Under the pieces are notes generated by a model, which searched no databases, had not been told where the DNA came from, and saw only the letters and a program-made list of their open reading frames with translations. A stretch of DNA of 53,641 bases from Drouetiella hepatica Uher 2000/2452. GTDB taxonomy: Bacteria > Cyanobacteriota > Cyanobacteriia > Elainellales > Elainellaceae. Within the stretch, counting starts at the first letter, position 1. The number at the start of each line of letters is the position of its first letter. The translations under genes and the position numbers were made by a program. The stretch lies in assembly GCA_019359505.1 (NCBI GenBank), contig JAHHHD010000035.1, forward strand, positions 1 to 53,641, read 5' to 3'. Shown here one piece after another: positions 24,893 through 34,300 of the stretch.

Positions 24893-25073
24893 AATTTTGT
24901 GGCATGGATGGCGATTTTCTCCGGAGATACCCATCAATTTCTCATTTGGCTATCGATTGGCTTTCATCTGAAACTCAGGAATCAGATGCATTCTTAACTC
25001 AGATGAACAGTCTGTTACAGTTCCTACCCACTGACAAGTGCAATGATCATTATGGAGGTAGCTTACACAAAGG

Positions 25074-25664
25074 ATGAATAGCTTTAGACCAGACCAACTC
25101 TCAGCAGATTTACAGGCATTAGTTGAATACCGAAAATTAGAGAGCGGACAGGCGCTCTTTTACAAAGGAGACTTGGCGCAAGCCACGTTTTGGCTAGAGA
25201 CAGGACAACTTAAGCTATTGCACTATACCTCAGATGGACAGGCTGTCAATCACTACCGTATCCGAGCCGGGGAAAGTTTTGCAGAGGTAGCGTTATTCAT
25301 TAATTTCTATGACTGTACGGCGATCGCCGAAGCCCCCTCACGAGTCGCCTTACTGCCCAAGCAACCCATCCTAGCGGCTTTACGGGAGCGACCTGATTTG
25401 GCAGAAGAGGTGATGAAACAGCTGGCATGGCGGCTACATCAAGCCAAAATCTTGTTAGAGTTACGCAGCATTCGTTCTGCGCGCAATCGCGTGTTGCACT
25501 ACCTAAAGCTTTCATCTGACCAGCGATCGGTGCAGCTTGAGCAGCCTATGAGAATCATTGCTGAAGATTTAGCCCTTACGCCTGAGGCTTTATCTCGCGC
25601 CCTGACCCAGCTAGAAGAAGAAGGGGTGATTGCTCGACAAAGGCGCATGGTGCAGTTCTTGTAG
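25074..25664 (+). CDS. Crp/Fnr-family transcriptional regulator
   Basis: A 196-residue regulator with an N-terminal cyclic-nucleotide-type beta-roll (about 12-110, LESGQALFYKGDLAQATFWLETGQ and GESFAEVALFINFYDCTAIA) and a C-terminal Crp-type helix-turn-helix (about 140-196, ALTPEALSRALTQLEEEGVI). No FNR-style cysteine cluster is present at the N-terminus, so an iron-sulfur sensor is unlikely. The effector pocket signature of true cAMP binders is weak. It stands before the secreted protein, DUF4079, reductase and BcsA genes on the same strand, separated from them by a palindrome, and may regulate them, which is inference. Confidence 0.9.
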   Translation: MNSFRPDQLSADLQALVEYRKLESGQALFYKGDLAQATFWLETGQLKLLHYTSDGQAVNHYRIRAGESFAEVALFINFYDCTAIAEAPSRVALLPKQPILAALRERPDLAEEVMKQLAWRLHQAKILLELRSIRSARNRVLHYLKLSSDQRSVQLEQPMRIIAEDLALTPEALSRALTQLEEEGVIARQRRMVQFL

Positions 25665-25686
25665 GTCTGGTTTGTAGAGCCTCAAT

Positions 25687-25765
25687 AGACCTTTTGCAAA
25701 TTAGGTTTGGTGGTGGCACAGCCACCACCAAACCTAATCCCAAAACTCTAATCTGTAAGCGATCC
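25687..25765. mobile_element. MITE-like palindromic element (AATTAGG family), copy 2
   Basis: agaccttttgcaaattaggt on the left and a ctaatctgtaagcgatcc-like end on the right surround a hairpin with 18-base arms (attaggtttggtggtggc and gccaccaccaaacctaat) over the loop aca. Compared with copy 1 (11130-11208) several stem changes occur on both arms. It separates the Crp gene from the secreted protein gene. Confidence 0.75.
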
Positions 25766-25912
25766 AATAAAGAAAGGTTGCAAATTGATTTCAATCATAG
25801 AAATTATGTGCCTGAGCCTATAATCTGCTTCCCAGCGAGTTCGTACTTAACGGTTCAAACGCTCTCACCATTAGTCAAAAATCAGTCAAAAATCAATCAA
25901 AAGGTTTCCATC

Positions 25913-26272
25913 ATGAAGTTGGCTTCTGTACTCTTAGGTATTTCACTGGCAGGTCTTGTGACGGTTTGGGATGCTCCTCTCAAGGTGGTCAACCCTGCCT
26001 TGGTTCAGGCATCAGCTCAAGAAATGACTGTTCAACAAAAGATTGATTTGATCACGAAGAGTAAAGGTCAAGTGGGTAGTGGTGATCAGCTTCGGCGTTT
26101 CTTTTATGGTGAGCTTGACCCGATCGGGATTCAGCCCGGAGGCGCTGGTACGGTTGTCAATCTGTACAGCAAAACTAATGATGTTACTTTTTCCTACTGT
26201 TCCCATTTTGATGTAGTGGTCGCTGTCGCTAAAGGTAAAGTGGCTCAATTCCCAGCCAATGAAGTGAGATAG
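25913..26272 (+). CDS. Small secreted protein of unknown function
   Basis: About 119 residues from the ATG at 25913 with AAGG eight bases before it. A signal peptide is clear (MKLASVLLGISLAGLVTVWD, cleavage plausible after VQASAQ near 36). The mature part of about 83 residues has two features: a soluble EMTVQQKIDLITKSKGQVGS start and a compact end with a lone pair of aromatic and Cys residues (VTFSYCSHFDVVVAVAKGKV). No family is recognised. A nested inverted repeat follows. The reading frame is open for 73 codons further upstream, but that part runs through the MITE-like palindrome and is not believed to be coding. Confidence 0.7.
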   Translation: MKLASVLLGISLAGLVTVWDAPLKVVNPALVQASAQEMTVQQKIDLITKSKGQVGSGDQLRRFFYGELDPIGIQPGGAGTVVNLYSKTNDVTFSYCSHFDVVVAVAKGKVAQFPANEVR

Positions 26273-26281
26273 TTTTGACAA

Positions 26282-26346
26282 ATTGCCTGAGATTTTGTGC
26301 TGACTTCCATCGAGTACAAAATCTTAGGTAATACACCTCAGGCAAT
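26282..26346. terminator. Nested inverted repeat after the secreted protein gene
   Basis: Outer arms attgcctgag (26282-26291) and ctcaggcaat (26337-26346) enclose an inner stem gattttgt (26291-26298) and acaaaatc (26316-26323). It lies just after the stop at 26272 and may end or attenuate transcription before the DUF4079 gene. There is no T-run, so rho-independent activity is uncertain. Confidence 0.5.
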
Positions 26347-26456
26347 CAGCCCTATTCACTTGGCTTAAGATACTTGTTGTTGTTCCTCCAGATTTTTGAT
26401 TTTCAGTCAACACAATTGTCTATTTATTACGTGTTCACTCATCACGGAGGAACAAA

Positions 26457-27152
26457 ATGGATACCAAAGATATTTTATTGCTGTTACATCCAGCGATCGC
26501 AATTGTTGTCGTCTATCCCCTCATTGGCAACGTTGTAAGCCGAGCCTTGGGAGTTCGCAAACGTCGTCAGGAGCTGTCATCTGGCAATAAAAGTAAGGTT
26601 TCACCCGCAGTTGGGCCAGAGCATGTGAAGCTAGGGCGATGGCTCAGCGGATCAGTGGTGGCGCTTGCTTTACTGGGATTAGGGCATGAAATTTTTCTCA
26701 AAATCATAGAAGAGCAGGTTTGGGTAAAAGAACCTTTCCGAGTTGGGTTCGTGGGGCTAATTTTTGCGGCGACGATCGCCTCTCTTATTCTTCTGTATCG
26801 TGCTGAGCCGAAAATTTGGCGAGGAATATTTGCTACTCTCACAGGTATGGGACTGGTTCTCCTGGGATGTCAACCAGAGATTTTTCGTCGAACCAATGAG
26901 TGGTATATTTCGCATTACTATTATGGGATAGCGGCTGCGCTGCTGATGATTTTCTCCCTGGCAGTTATTCGAGATATTTATCAAGACAAAAGCAATCGCT
27001 GGCGTACGGCTCATATTATTCTCAACTCATTTGCCTTACTCCTTTTCATTGGGCAAGGATTGACCGGAACACGAGATCTACTGGAGATTCCCCTAAGCTG
27101 GCAAGAGCCATTCGTCTATAAGTGCGACTTTGTGGGCAAAAAATGTCCTTGA
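26457..27152 (+). CDS. DUF4079 membrane protein (cytochrome b561-like?)
   Basis: A 231-residue protein with about five to six membrane helices (8-28, 62-82, 92-113, 119-137, 150-168, 182-200). The GPEHVKLGRWLSGSVVALALLG stretch identifies DUF4079, a family common in cyanobacteria. Histidines lie at or near helix ends (LLHPA, PEHVK, GLGHEIF, SHYYYG, TAHIIL), as in b-type cytochrome domains; heme binding is therefore plausible. A GGAGG ribosome site precedes the ATG. It is followed in the same direction by a membrane-anchored FAD/2Fe-2S reductase, which would be a natural electron donor. Confidence 0.8.
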   Translation: MDTKDILLLLHPAIAIVVVYPLIGNVVSRALGVRKRRQELSSGNKSKVSPAVGPEHVKLGRWLSGSVVALALLGLGHEIFLKIIEEQVWVKEPFRVGFVGLIFAATIASLILLYRAEPKIWRGIFATLTGMGLVLLGCQPEIFRRTNEWYISHYYYGIAAALLMIFSLAVIRDIYQDKSNRWRTAHIILNSFALLLFIGQGLTGTRDLLEIPLSWQEPFVYKCDFVGKKCP

Positions 27153-27244
27153 GCCACGATTAGCCGTTATTAAGCAATGCCCTCCTGATTTTGACTTAAC
27201 CCTACTGCTCTGATCTATTCATCATCCCGGCTTAAAGAGATTCT

Positions 27245-28606
27245 ATGGTTGAAGTCGGAACTATCAGAAATACCGTCAAAAATCCAGTTGTTCGGGCGGT
27301 GACAGGCGCTGCTGCTCTGTTTTCGATCGCCACCATTCTGTCGGGAATAGGGGTGGGCTTTATTAAGCCTAAGGACGAAGCTGCTCAAAAATTTGCTTTC
27401 ACAACCTCGTTGATTAGCCTGGGCTGTGGTGCGGTGCTAGGAGCCGTGGCTCGTCCTAACGCGGCTGAGAAACCTACGGCTAGCGTCGAGACAGGCGGCA
27501 ATTCCTGGGCAGACTGGAGAAACACAGACTGGAGAAACTTTGTCGTGGTTCGCAAGGTTAGAGAGAGCCAAGATATTACCTCGTTCTATCTTCAGCCAGA
27601 AGATCAGGCTGCAATTCCTGACTTTCAACCGGGGCAATTTCTGACCATCAGGCTCGATATTCCGGGGCAGAAAAAACCCACGATTCGTACCTATTCACTC
27701 TCAGATTATGCCAAGGACAAAACTAATTCCTGCCAATACTATCGCCTCTCTATCAAGCGAGAGGCGATGTCTAGTGTGGATGTGCCGCCGGGTCTAGCCT
27801 CAAATTTCATGCATGATCAGGTGCAGGAAGGTTCTGTAATTCAGGCGAAGCCCCCCAGCGGTAAGTTTTTTCTAGATCTAGCGCAGTCCTCTCCGGCTGT
27901 TTTGATCAGTAACGGTGTAGGGATCACGCCCATGATGAGCATGATCAAAGCCTGTGGTCTTCTGAAGAGCGATCGCCCCCTCTGGTTTATCCACGGTGCA
28001 AGAGATGGTGCTTTTCATGCTTTTCACGATGAGGTGCTGGAATCTGCTCGCCAGAATCCTAATCTCAATGTGCATTTTAGATATAGCCGTCCCCGCTCTG
28101 AGGATTTGGGACGTTACCATAGCACAGGCTACGTCGATGCGGCTCTCATTGATGACGTGGTTTCTAGGGAGGTGGATGCTCCCAATTCAGTCGAGTACTA
28201 TATCTGCGGCTCTGCTCCCTTCTTACAGTCACTCCGAGAGGGGTTCAACGCGCTAGGCATTCCTGAGCATCGGATATTTTACGAAGTGTTTGGGGGAGGG
28301 AAAAAAGCGGGTTCTATGCTCATGCCCCCTCAATTGCAGGATGATGGGCAAAGTGCCGAGATCGTTTTTGCCCAGTCTGGCACAACGCTGACTTGGCAAC
28401 CTGAAGATGGCACAATTCTAGAGTGTGCTGAAGCGAATGGTCTGGAACCCGCCTATAGCTGCCGTCAGGGCATTTGCCTGACCTGTATGTGTCGCCTTGA
28501 ATCTGGAGAAGTCACTTATGTGCAACCGCCTGTTGGCACTCCAGATGAAGGCTCCGTTTTAATTTGTATTGCCCAGCCTAAGACTGCCATTGTGCTTGAT
28601 TTATGA
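27245..28606 (+). CDS. Membrane-anchored FAD/NAD(P)H reductase with C-terminal 2Fe-2S ferredoxin domain
   Basis: A 453-residue oxidoreductase. Two N-terminal hydrophobic segments (about 17-40 and 53-72) anchor it; the FAD-binding barrel (about 98-210) carries IRTYSLSDYA, the flavin-binding RxYS motif; the NAD(P)H domain (about 215-340) has LISNGVGITPMMSM and YYICGSAPFLQ; the ferredoxin domain (about 365-453) has the CX4CX2C...C cluster ligand pattern (SCRQGICLTC and a later Cys in VLICIAQ). It belongs to the ferredoxin-reductase class that supplies electrons to oxygenases or cytochromes. It is preceded by DUF4079, and its TGA overlaps the ATG of the BcsA-like gene by four bases, which suggests translational coupling. 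Confidence 0.9.
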   Translation: MVEVGTIRNTVKNPVVRAVTGAAALFSIATILSGIGVGFIKPKDEAAQKFAFTTSLISLGCGAVLGAVARPNAAEKPTASVETGGNSWADWRNTDWRNFVVVRKVRESQDITSFYLQPEDQAAIPDFQPGQFLTIRLDIPGQKKPTIRTYSLSDYAKDKTNSCQYYRLSIKREAMSSVDVPPGLASNFMHDQVQEGSVIQAKPPSGKFFLDLAQSSPAVLISNGVGITPMMSMIKACGLLKSDRPLWFIHGARDGAFHAFHDEVLESARQNPNLNVHFRYSRPRSEDLGRYHSTGYVDAALIDDVVSREVDAPNSVEYYICGSAPFLQSLREGFNALGIPEHRIFYEVFGGGKKAGSMLMPPQLQDDGQSAEIVFAQSGTTLTWQPEDGTILECAEANGLEPAYSCRQGICLTCMCRLESGEVTYVQPPVGTPDEGSVLICIAQPKTAIVLDL

Positions 28607-30837
28607 GCGAAACCCTGTCCCGCTTCCGAATTGCAACGCTGGTTATGTTCGTCACCGTGCTGCTGTCAGGGGCGATCGCTGCCGCCTGGTTCATGGGGCA
28701 GGGCACGATTAGCATGATTTTTCAGCAGCTCAATACCTTGCAGGAACAGCCGCCCATGTGGCTTGAAGTGCCCATGATACTGGTGCATTACCTGCTGTTT
28801 TGGGCTGTGGCGCTAATGCTGGGCGTATTCCTGATCACGAAGATTTCACCTCGCCCTCAGCCCTGGTCGCGATCGCTAGTTGTCGGCATTTTGCTGGTGT
28901 TGACGGTGCGGTATCTAATCTGGCGATCGCTCTCGACGCTTAATCTTTCAACACCGCTAAATGGGGTCTTTAGCCTGGGGCTATTTCTGCTGGAGCTATT
29001 GCTGTTAATCAGCAGTATGATTCAGCTTGTTTTATTGTTTCGGGTGCGCGATCGAAGACTTGAAGCCGATCAGTCCTCTATCAATGTCCTGAGTGGTTCT
29101 TTCATACCCACAGTCGATGTTTTCATCCCCACCTACAATGAGCCAGAATTTATTTTGCGGCGAACGGTGATCGGCTGTCAGGCACTCTACTATCCCCGCA
29201 AAACGATTTATCTGCTAGACGACACTCGCCGCCCTGAAATTAAGGCGCTAGCAGCAGAGTTAGGGTGTGAGTACATAACGCGATCGGATAATCGTCACGC
29301 CAAAGCGGGGAACCTCAATCACGCGATTTCCCAGACTCAGGGTGAATTGCTGGTTATCTTCGACGCAGATTTTATCCCTACCCAAAATTTCTTGAGCCGC
29401 ACTGTCGGCTTTTTTCAAGACTCTCAAGTGGCGCTCGTCCAGACGCCACAGACTTTCTATAATGCCGATCCGGTTGCCCGAAATCTGGGATTGGAAGATG
29501 TCCTCACGCCCGAAGAAGAAGTCTTTTATCGGCAAATTCAACCCTTTCGAGATGCCGCAGGTGGGGTGATTTGTTCGGGTACCTCTTTTGTGGTGAGGCG
29601 ATCGGCGCTTGCAGAAATCGGCGGCTTTTTCACAGAATCCCTCAGCGAAGATTACTTCACTGGAATTCGCCTGTCTGCCCAGGGCTATCGCTTGGTGTAT
29701 TTGAACGAAAAGCTGAGTGCTGGTCTAGCGGCTGAAAATGTTGCGGCTTTGGCTCTGCAACGTCTCCGCTGGGCGCAGGGAACGCTGCAAGCCTTTTTTA
29801 TTACGGCTAATCCCCTCACCATTCGTGGCTTGCGTCCCCTTCAGCGTCTGGCACATCTGGAAGGATTACTTCATTGGTTCACCAGTATTTCCCGTTTGGG
29901 GTTCTTGCTGATTCCGCTAGCTTATGCGTTTTTAGGGGTCATTCCCATCCGCGCAACGCCTGCCGATGCTCTCTATTATTTCCTGCCGTACTATCTCGTG
30001 CAAATCACGGCAACATCCTGGCTAAACGATCGCTCTCGTTCGGCATTGCTGGCAGATATTTACTCCTTGATATTGTGTTTTCCGTTAGCAATCACGGTCG
30101 TTCAGGTGATGTTGAATCCGTTCAGCAAGGGGTTTAATGTCACTCCTAAAGGCGGGACGAGCGATCGCTTCACCTTCAACTGGCGGCTGGCTCTACCCCT
30201 CATTGCAATGTTTGTCGCTTCAGCCCTTAGCCTGTGGCTCAACTTGGGTACCTATACGATGAATGGCATGGGTCAGCCCAACATTCCCCAAGAGATTGCG
30301 GAGCGGCTAAAGGGGCTAGATTTAGGGCTGGTTTGGAGCTTCTACAACCTGCTGATGCTGAGCGTCTCGCTGCTAATTTTGATTGATGTCCCTCGCTTGT
30401 CCGCCCACGAATGGTTTAAGCTGCGACGCACTGTGAAGCTACGGGTCGGCGACCAAGACTTTTGGGGCGTAACGACTCTACTTTCCGAAGTCGGGGCGCA
30501 AATTGTCCTGACGCAGCCTCACCTTTCAGAGATCTCGATGATCGCTCCATCTGTTCAAGTCAACCTAATGGAGGACAACCTGATCCTTCCAGGGAAAATA
30601 ACGGACTGTAGCTGGCAGGGCGAATTCCGAGCTGTGCAAATTACGTTTGACGCGCTCGACTTAAGCCAGCATCGGCAACTGGTGGAACTGCTATTTTGCC
30701 GTCCAGGGCAATGGAAAAGCCGCTGTGCGCCTGGAGAATTTCGATCGCTTTGGCTGCTATTCAGAATTTTGCTGCAACCCCGGATTGTATTTGGTCGCAA
30801 GCCGGAGTTGAGTGCGATCGCAGTCACTCAGAGTTAG
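28603..30837 (+). CDS. BcsA-like processive glycosyltransferase (cellulose synthase family) with a degenerate PilZ domain
   Basis: A 744-residue membrane GT2 enzyme. N-terminal helices (about 10-30, 55-80, 90-110, 122-146) precede the catalytic domain: DD at 206-207 in LLDDTRR, DxD at 254-256 (DAD), SED at 348-350 in place of TED, and QRLRW at 386-390, the chain-polymerising signature. Further helices follow (about 420-600). The C-terminal part (about 605-710) is PilZ-like, but the c-di-GMP signatures are weak: RRTVKLR lacks RxxxR, and LLSEVGA replaces DxSxxG. It probably makes a beta-1,4-glucan or related polymer and exports it. Allosteric c-di-GMP control may be lost. It is joined by overlap to the reductase gene; no bcsB or bcsZ is adjacent. 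Confidence 0.92.
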   Translation: MSETLSRFRIATLVMFVTVLLSGAIAAAWFMGQGTISMIFQQLNTLQEQPPMWLEVPMILVHYLLFWAVALMLGVFLITKISPRPQPWSRSLVVGILLVLTVRYLIWRSLSTLNLSTPLNGVFSLGLFLLELLLLISSMIQLVLLFRVRDRRLEADQSSINVLSGSFIPTVDVFIPTYNEPEFILRRTVIGCQALYYPRKTIYLLDDTRRPEIKALAAELGCEYITRSDNRHAKAGNLNHAISQTQGELLVIFDADFIPTQNFLSRTVGFFQDSQVALVQTPQTFYNADPVARNLGLEDVLTPEEEVFYRQIQPFRDAAGGVICSGTSFVVRRSALAEIGGFFTESLSEDYFTGIRLSAQGYRLVYLNEKLSAGLAAENVAALALQRLRWAQGTLQAFFITANPLTIRGLRPLQRLAHLEGLLHWFTSISRLGFLLIPLAYAFLGVIPIRATPADALYYFLPYYLVQITATSWLNDRSRSALLADIYSLILCFPLAITVVQVMLNPFSKGFNVTPKGGTSDRFTFNWRLALPLIAMFVASALSLWLNLGTYTMNGMGQPNIPQEIAERLKGLDLGLVWSFYNLLMLSVSLLILIDVPRLSAHEWFKLRRTVKLRVGDQDFWGVTTLLSEVGAQIVLTQPHLSEISMIAPSVQVNLMEDNLILPGKITDCSWQGEFRAVQITFDALDLSQHRQLVELLFCRPGQWKSRCAPGEFRSLWLLFRILLQPRIVFGRKPELSAIAVTQS

Positions 30838-30843
30838 CTTTTC

Positions 30844-31221
30844 TCAAGACCCCAAGACTTGCTTTGCCTTTTCAAGCACCTCTTTGGGACGAAAAGGCTT
30901 AGTCAGGTAAAGATCAGCGCCGACATCAATTCCCTTTTGCTTGTCAAATTCTTGTCCCTTAGCCGTCAACATCACGATGTAAACATCTGTCAGCTTTAAA
31001 TCATGTTTAACGGTGTGGCAGACTTCTAGACCGCTCATCTTAGGCATCATCACGTCCAGAAAAACAAGGTTTGGGTTTTCAGCTTGAATTGTTGCGAGGG
31101 CTTCTTCGCCATTTCTGGCGGTCAGTAGCTCAACTCCTTCGTCTTCCAAGGCTTCTAAAGCTTGCTCCATCAGGATCAAAATATTGGGTTCGTCATCAAC
31201 AATCAAAATTTTCTGTGACAT
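30844..31221 (-). CDS. Single-domain response regulator (CheY-like receiver)
   Basis: 126 residues from the ATG at 31221 (MSQKILIVDDEPNILILM), with GGAA eight bases upstream; earlier frame sequence is not conserved-looking. Receiver residues are complete: DD in VDDE, phosphoacceptor Asp in FLDVMMP, Thr in MLTAKG and Lys in LTKPF. No output domain, so it passes phosphate or binds a partner. It is the last gene of the leftward two-component operon, after the multi-PAS hybrid kinase, and ends six bases from the convergent BcsA stop. Confidence 0.92.
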   Translation of the reverse strand: MSQKILIVDDEPNILILMEQALEALEDEGVELLTARNGEEALATIQAENPNLVFLDVMMPKMSGLEVCHTVKHDLKLTDVYIVMLTAKGQEFDKQKGIDVGADLYLTKPFRPKEVLEKAKQVLGS

Positions 31222-31303
31222 AACGGTTCCAAATTTAGTGCTACAGATTTGAGAATGAAATAAGCCGCCCTTAAGCCAAACTTGAGGACAAGAAAACCAA
31301 AGA

Positions 31304-34300
31304 TTAGCGATCGGACAGCATGACAAAGAAGACATTTTCTAGTCCCTTCTCAAACCGCAGCGTCTTCATTAAATCCGCTTCCTGCGAGAGAATAGAATCA
31401 ATAATGATCATGTCAGGTTTGGCAGTCAGGGCTTTGTTAATGCACTCTTGAGGATCAGAAGCTTCTAAGACGTTGTACCCTTGGGTTTGCAATACATCGG
31501 ACAAAACTTTCAAGGTGGAGGCATTCTGATCCACCACTAACACCTTTTTGCTGGAAGTCCCTTGAGATAGCAGTGAGCCAATTTCGTTGAGCAGCTTCTC
31601 TGTGTCGATCGGTTTGGTGAGATAGCGATCGATACCAATGTGATAACCGCGTTCCTTGTTCTCTACGATCGATAAGATGATGATGGGGATATCTGCGGTT
31701 TCAGGATCATGCTTGAGTACAGCCGCCACGTCGAAGCCGTTAATTTGAGGCATCATGACATCCAGAAGAATCAGATCGGGGCGGGCAGATTTGATCTGCT
31801 GAATCGCATCCATGCCGTCTTTTGCCTCGCGGACGTTGTAGCCTTCGTTCTCTAGCTGTTGACGCAGCAGTTCCCGAATGTTGGTATCGTCATCAACAAC
31901 CAAAATCGTTTTTCGGCTTTCATCTAGTGTTGTCGTTGTGGTCGTGACATGTTCTTTAAGCTGCTTAACCAGCGCATCCAAATTGAGTTTATCAGTTGTT
32001 TTATGATCGGCAGCACAAGTTGGAATGACAAACGAGAACTTACTGCCTTTGCCCGTCTCACTTTCAACCCAGATTTTGCCGCCATGGTGGTCAACAATTT
32101 GTTTGCAGATCGGTAACCCCAATCCGGTGCCTTTGGGTTTGTCGGTCAGCGTATCACCCACCTGCCGGAATTTCTCAAACACCTTGGGCTGGTCTTCTGG
32201 GGCAATGCCAACGCCTGTATCGCTGATGCTGATACAAACGCCGCTGCTCTCTTGTCTAACCTGACAGGTGACTGTCCCCGCTTCTGTAAATTTCACCGCG
32301 TTAGAAATGAGGTTGATTAAGACTTGCAGCAAACGGTTGCGATCGCCCATAATTTGCGGCAGTTCGGCATCGATCTCGTTAACCATCTGCAACCTACTCG
32401 TTTCAAACAAAGATGCTGTAGAGTTGGTTGCCCACTCGACTAACTCCACAGGATCAAGCGGCTGCATTTGCCACTCCACTTTACCCGCTTCCATTTTGGC
32501 AATATCCAGCACATCGTTGATCAAAGAGGTCAGTCGTTCTGCTTCCGACACGATGATATTGAGGTTATCATTGACTCGTTTAATCGTTTTTTGAAGCTTG
32601 CGGTCTTCCGTAGTTAGAATGGGAAAAATATCGTTTTCTAGCTTTTCTTTGATAATGGAGGCAAACCCCAGCACTGACGTGAGCGGGGTTCGCAGCTCAT
32701 GAGAAACGGTAGAAATAAAGTCGGTTTTCATCTTGTCGATTTCTTTTTCTGCCGTCACATCGCGGATCAACAGAGCAGAACCGAAGCAGGTGGATGATGG
32801 CTCAGCAGACGCTTTTTTGAAAATGGTCGTGGCTACTGCTTGACCAATGCGGTTTTTCGCCAAATCCACTTCAGCCGTAAATACTTCTTGAGGATGGGAT
32901 TGAGTCTTTTCTACAAGCTCTGCTAATCCAGATACGGGTAGCTCTCGGCATTGTCCTTTTAAGTTGGAGGCAATCAGCCCATACATGGCTAAGAAGGCAG
33001 GATTGGAGTGAGTAATCTGCCCTTCAGTATCTGTCACTAACAATCCATCTGCTAGATTATCCAGAATGGCATTTAATCCCTGTGCCTCCGCCAGGGTATT
33101 TTGTAGCGCTGCTGTTCGATCGATGACTCTGGCTTCTAGCTCTTGATTGAGCTGCCGTAGGGCAATCTCGGTTTGTTTTCGAGCCGTAATGTCGGTATTG
33201 ATTTCCAGCAGAGCACAAGGCTGACCGGAAGAATCGCGTTGCAACGTCCAGCGGCTCTGAACTGTGAGCGATCGTTCGTTGCGGGAGGTATGCTGCAATT
33301 CACCCTCCCAAGTGCCCTGTTGGAGCAACTGTGCCTGAATTTGTTCGACAGGTTGCGGGAAGATGGTATGGAGAAAGGAGTGAATAGGTTGATCTTTTAC
33401 TTCCTCTCGCACCCAGCCGTAGAGACGTTCTGCACCCTGATTCCAGTACAAAATTTTGTCGGTCATATCCCGCACAATAATCGCATCGCTGGAATGATTC
33501 AACATATTTAATAGCCGCTGATTTTCGGCTTCTGCTACCTTGCGATCGTGAATGTCGGTATGGGCACCAATCCACTCGCGAGTGCTGCCATCTGATTCGA
33601 TCACAGGCACTGCCCGTACGCTCATGTGGCGGTATTGACCATCGTGGCGGCGGAGACGGTGTTCTACTGCATAGAGCGATCGCGTAGTAAAAGCGGCTAA
33701 CCAAACTTCTGCGGTATGGGCGCGATCGTCAGGATGGATGGCATCTAACCATCCCCAGCCTTTCAACTGCTCAAAATTCTGTCCGGTGAATTGGCTCCAA
33801 CCCGGTTGCTCTGTAACAAATTCACCTTCTGCCTTTGTATCCCAGACGATTTGAGCCATTGCGGAAATCAGGAACCGATACCGTTCTTCGCTTTGTTGGA
33901 GGATCTGTTCTGCCAGCTTGCGATCGGTGATATCAGTACAGGTACCCACCCATTCTCGAATGCTGCCATCCTGTTCTAAAACGGGAGCACCGCAGACAAA
34001 AAAGTCACGATAGGTTCCATCCTTAGCTCGAATCCGGTATTCAACTTCATAGAGGGCGAGGCTTGTCGTAGCCGCCGTCCAAACTTCGCTAGCATGAAGG
34101 CGATCGTCAGGATGAAGGGCATCTAGCCAACCCAATCCCTTAGCCTCTGCTTCACTTTGTCCGGAGTAAGCGATCCAGTCTGCTACGTCAAAGCAGTGTC
34201 CTTCGGGTGTACTCACCCAGACAATTTGCGAAGTCGTTTTGACCAGAGAGCGATACCGCTCTTCACTCTGTTGCAAGGTTTGTTCAGTTTGCTGGCGTTC

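Noticed and set aside
25694-25912. 73-codon N-terminal extension of the small secreted protein
   Set aside because: It begins inside the MITE-like palindrome, while a ribosome site and signal peptide mark the ATG at 25913.
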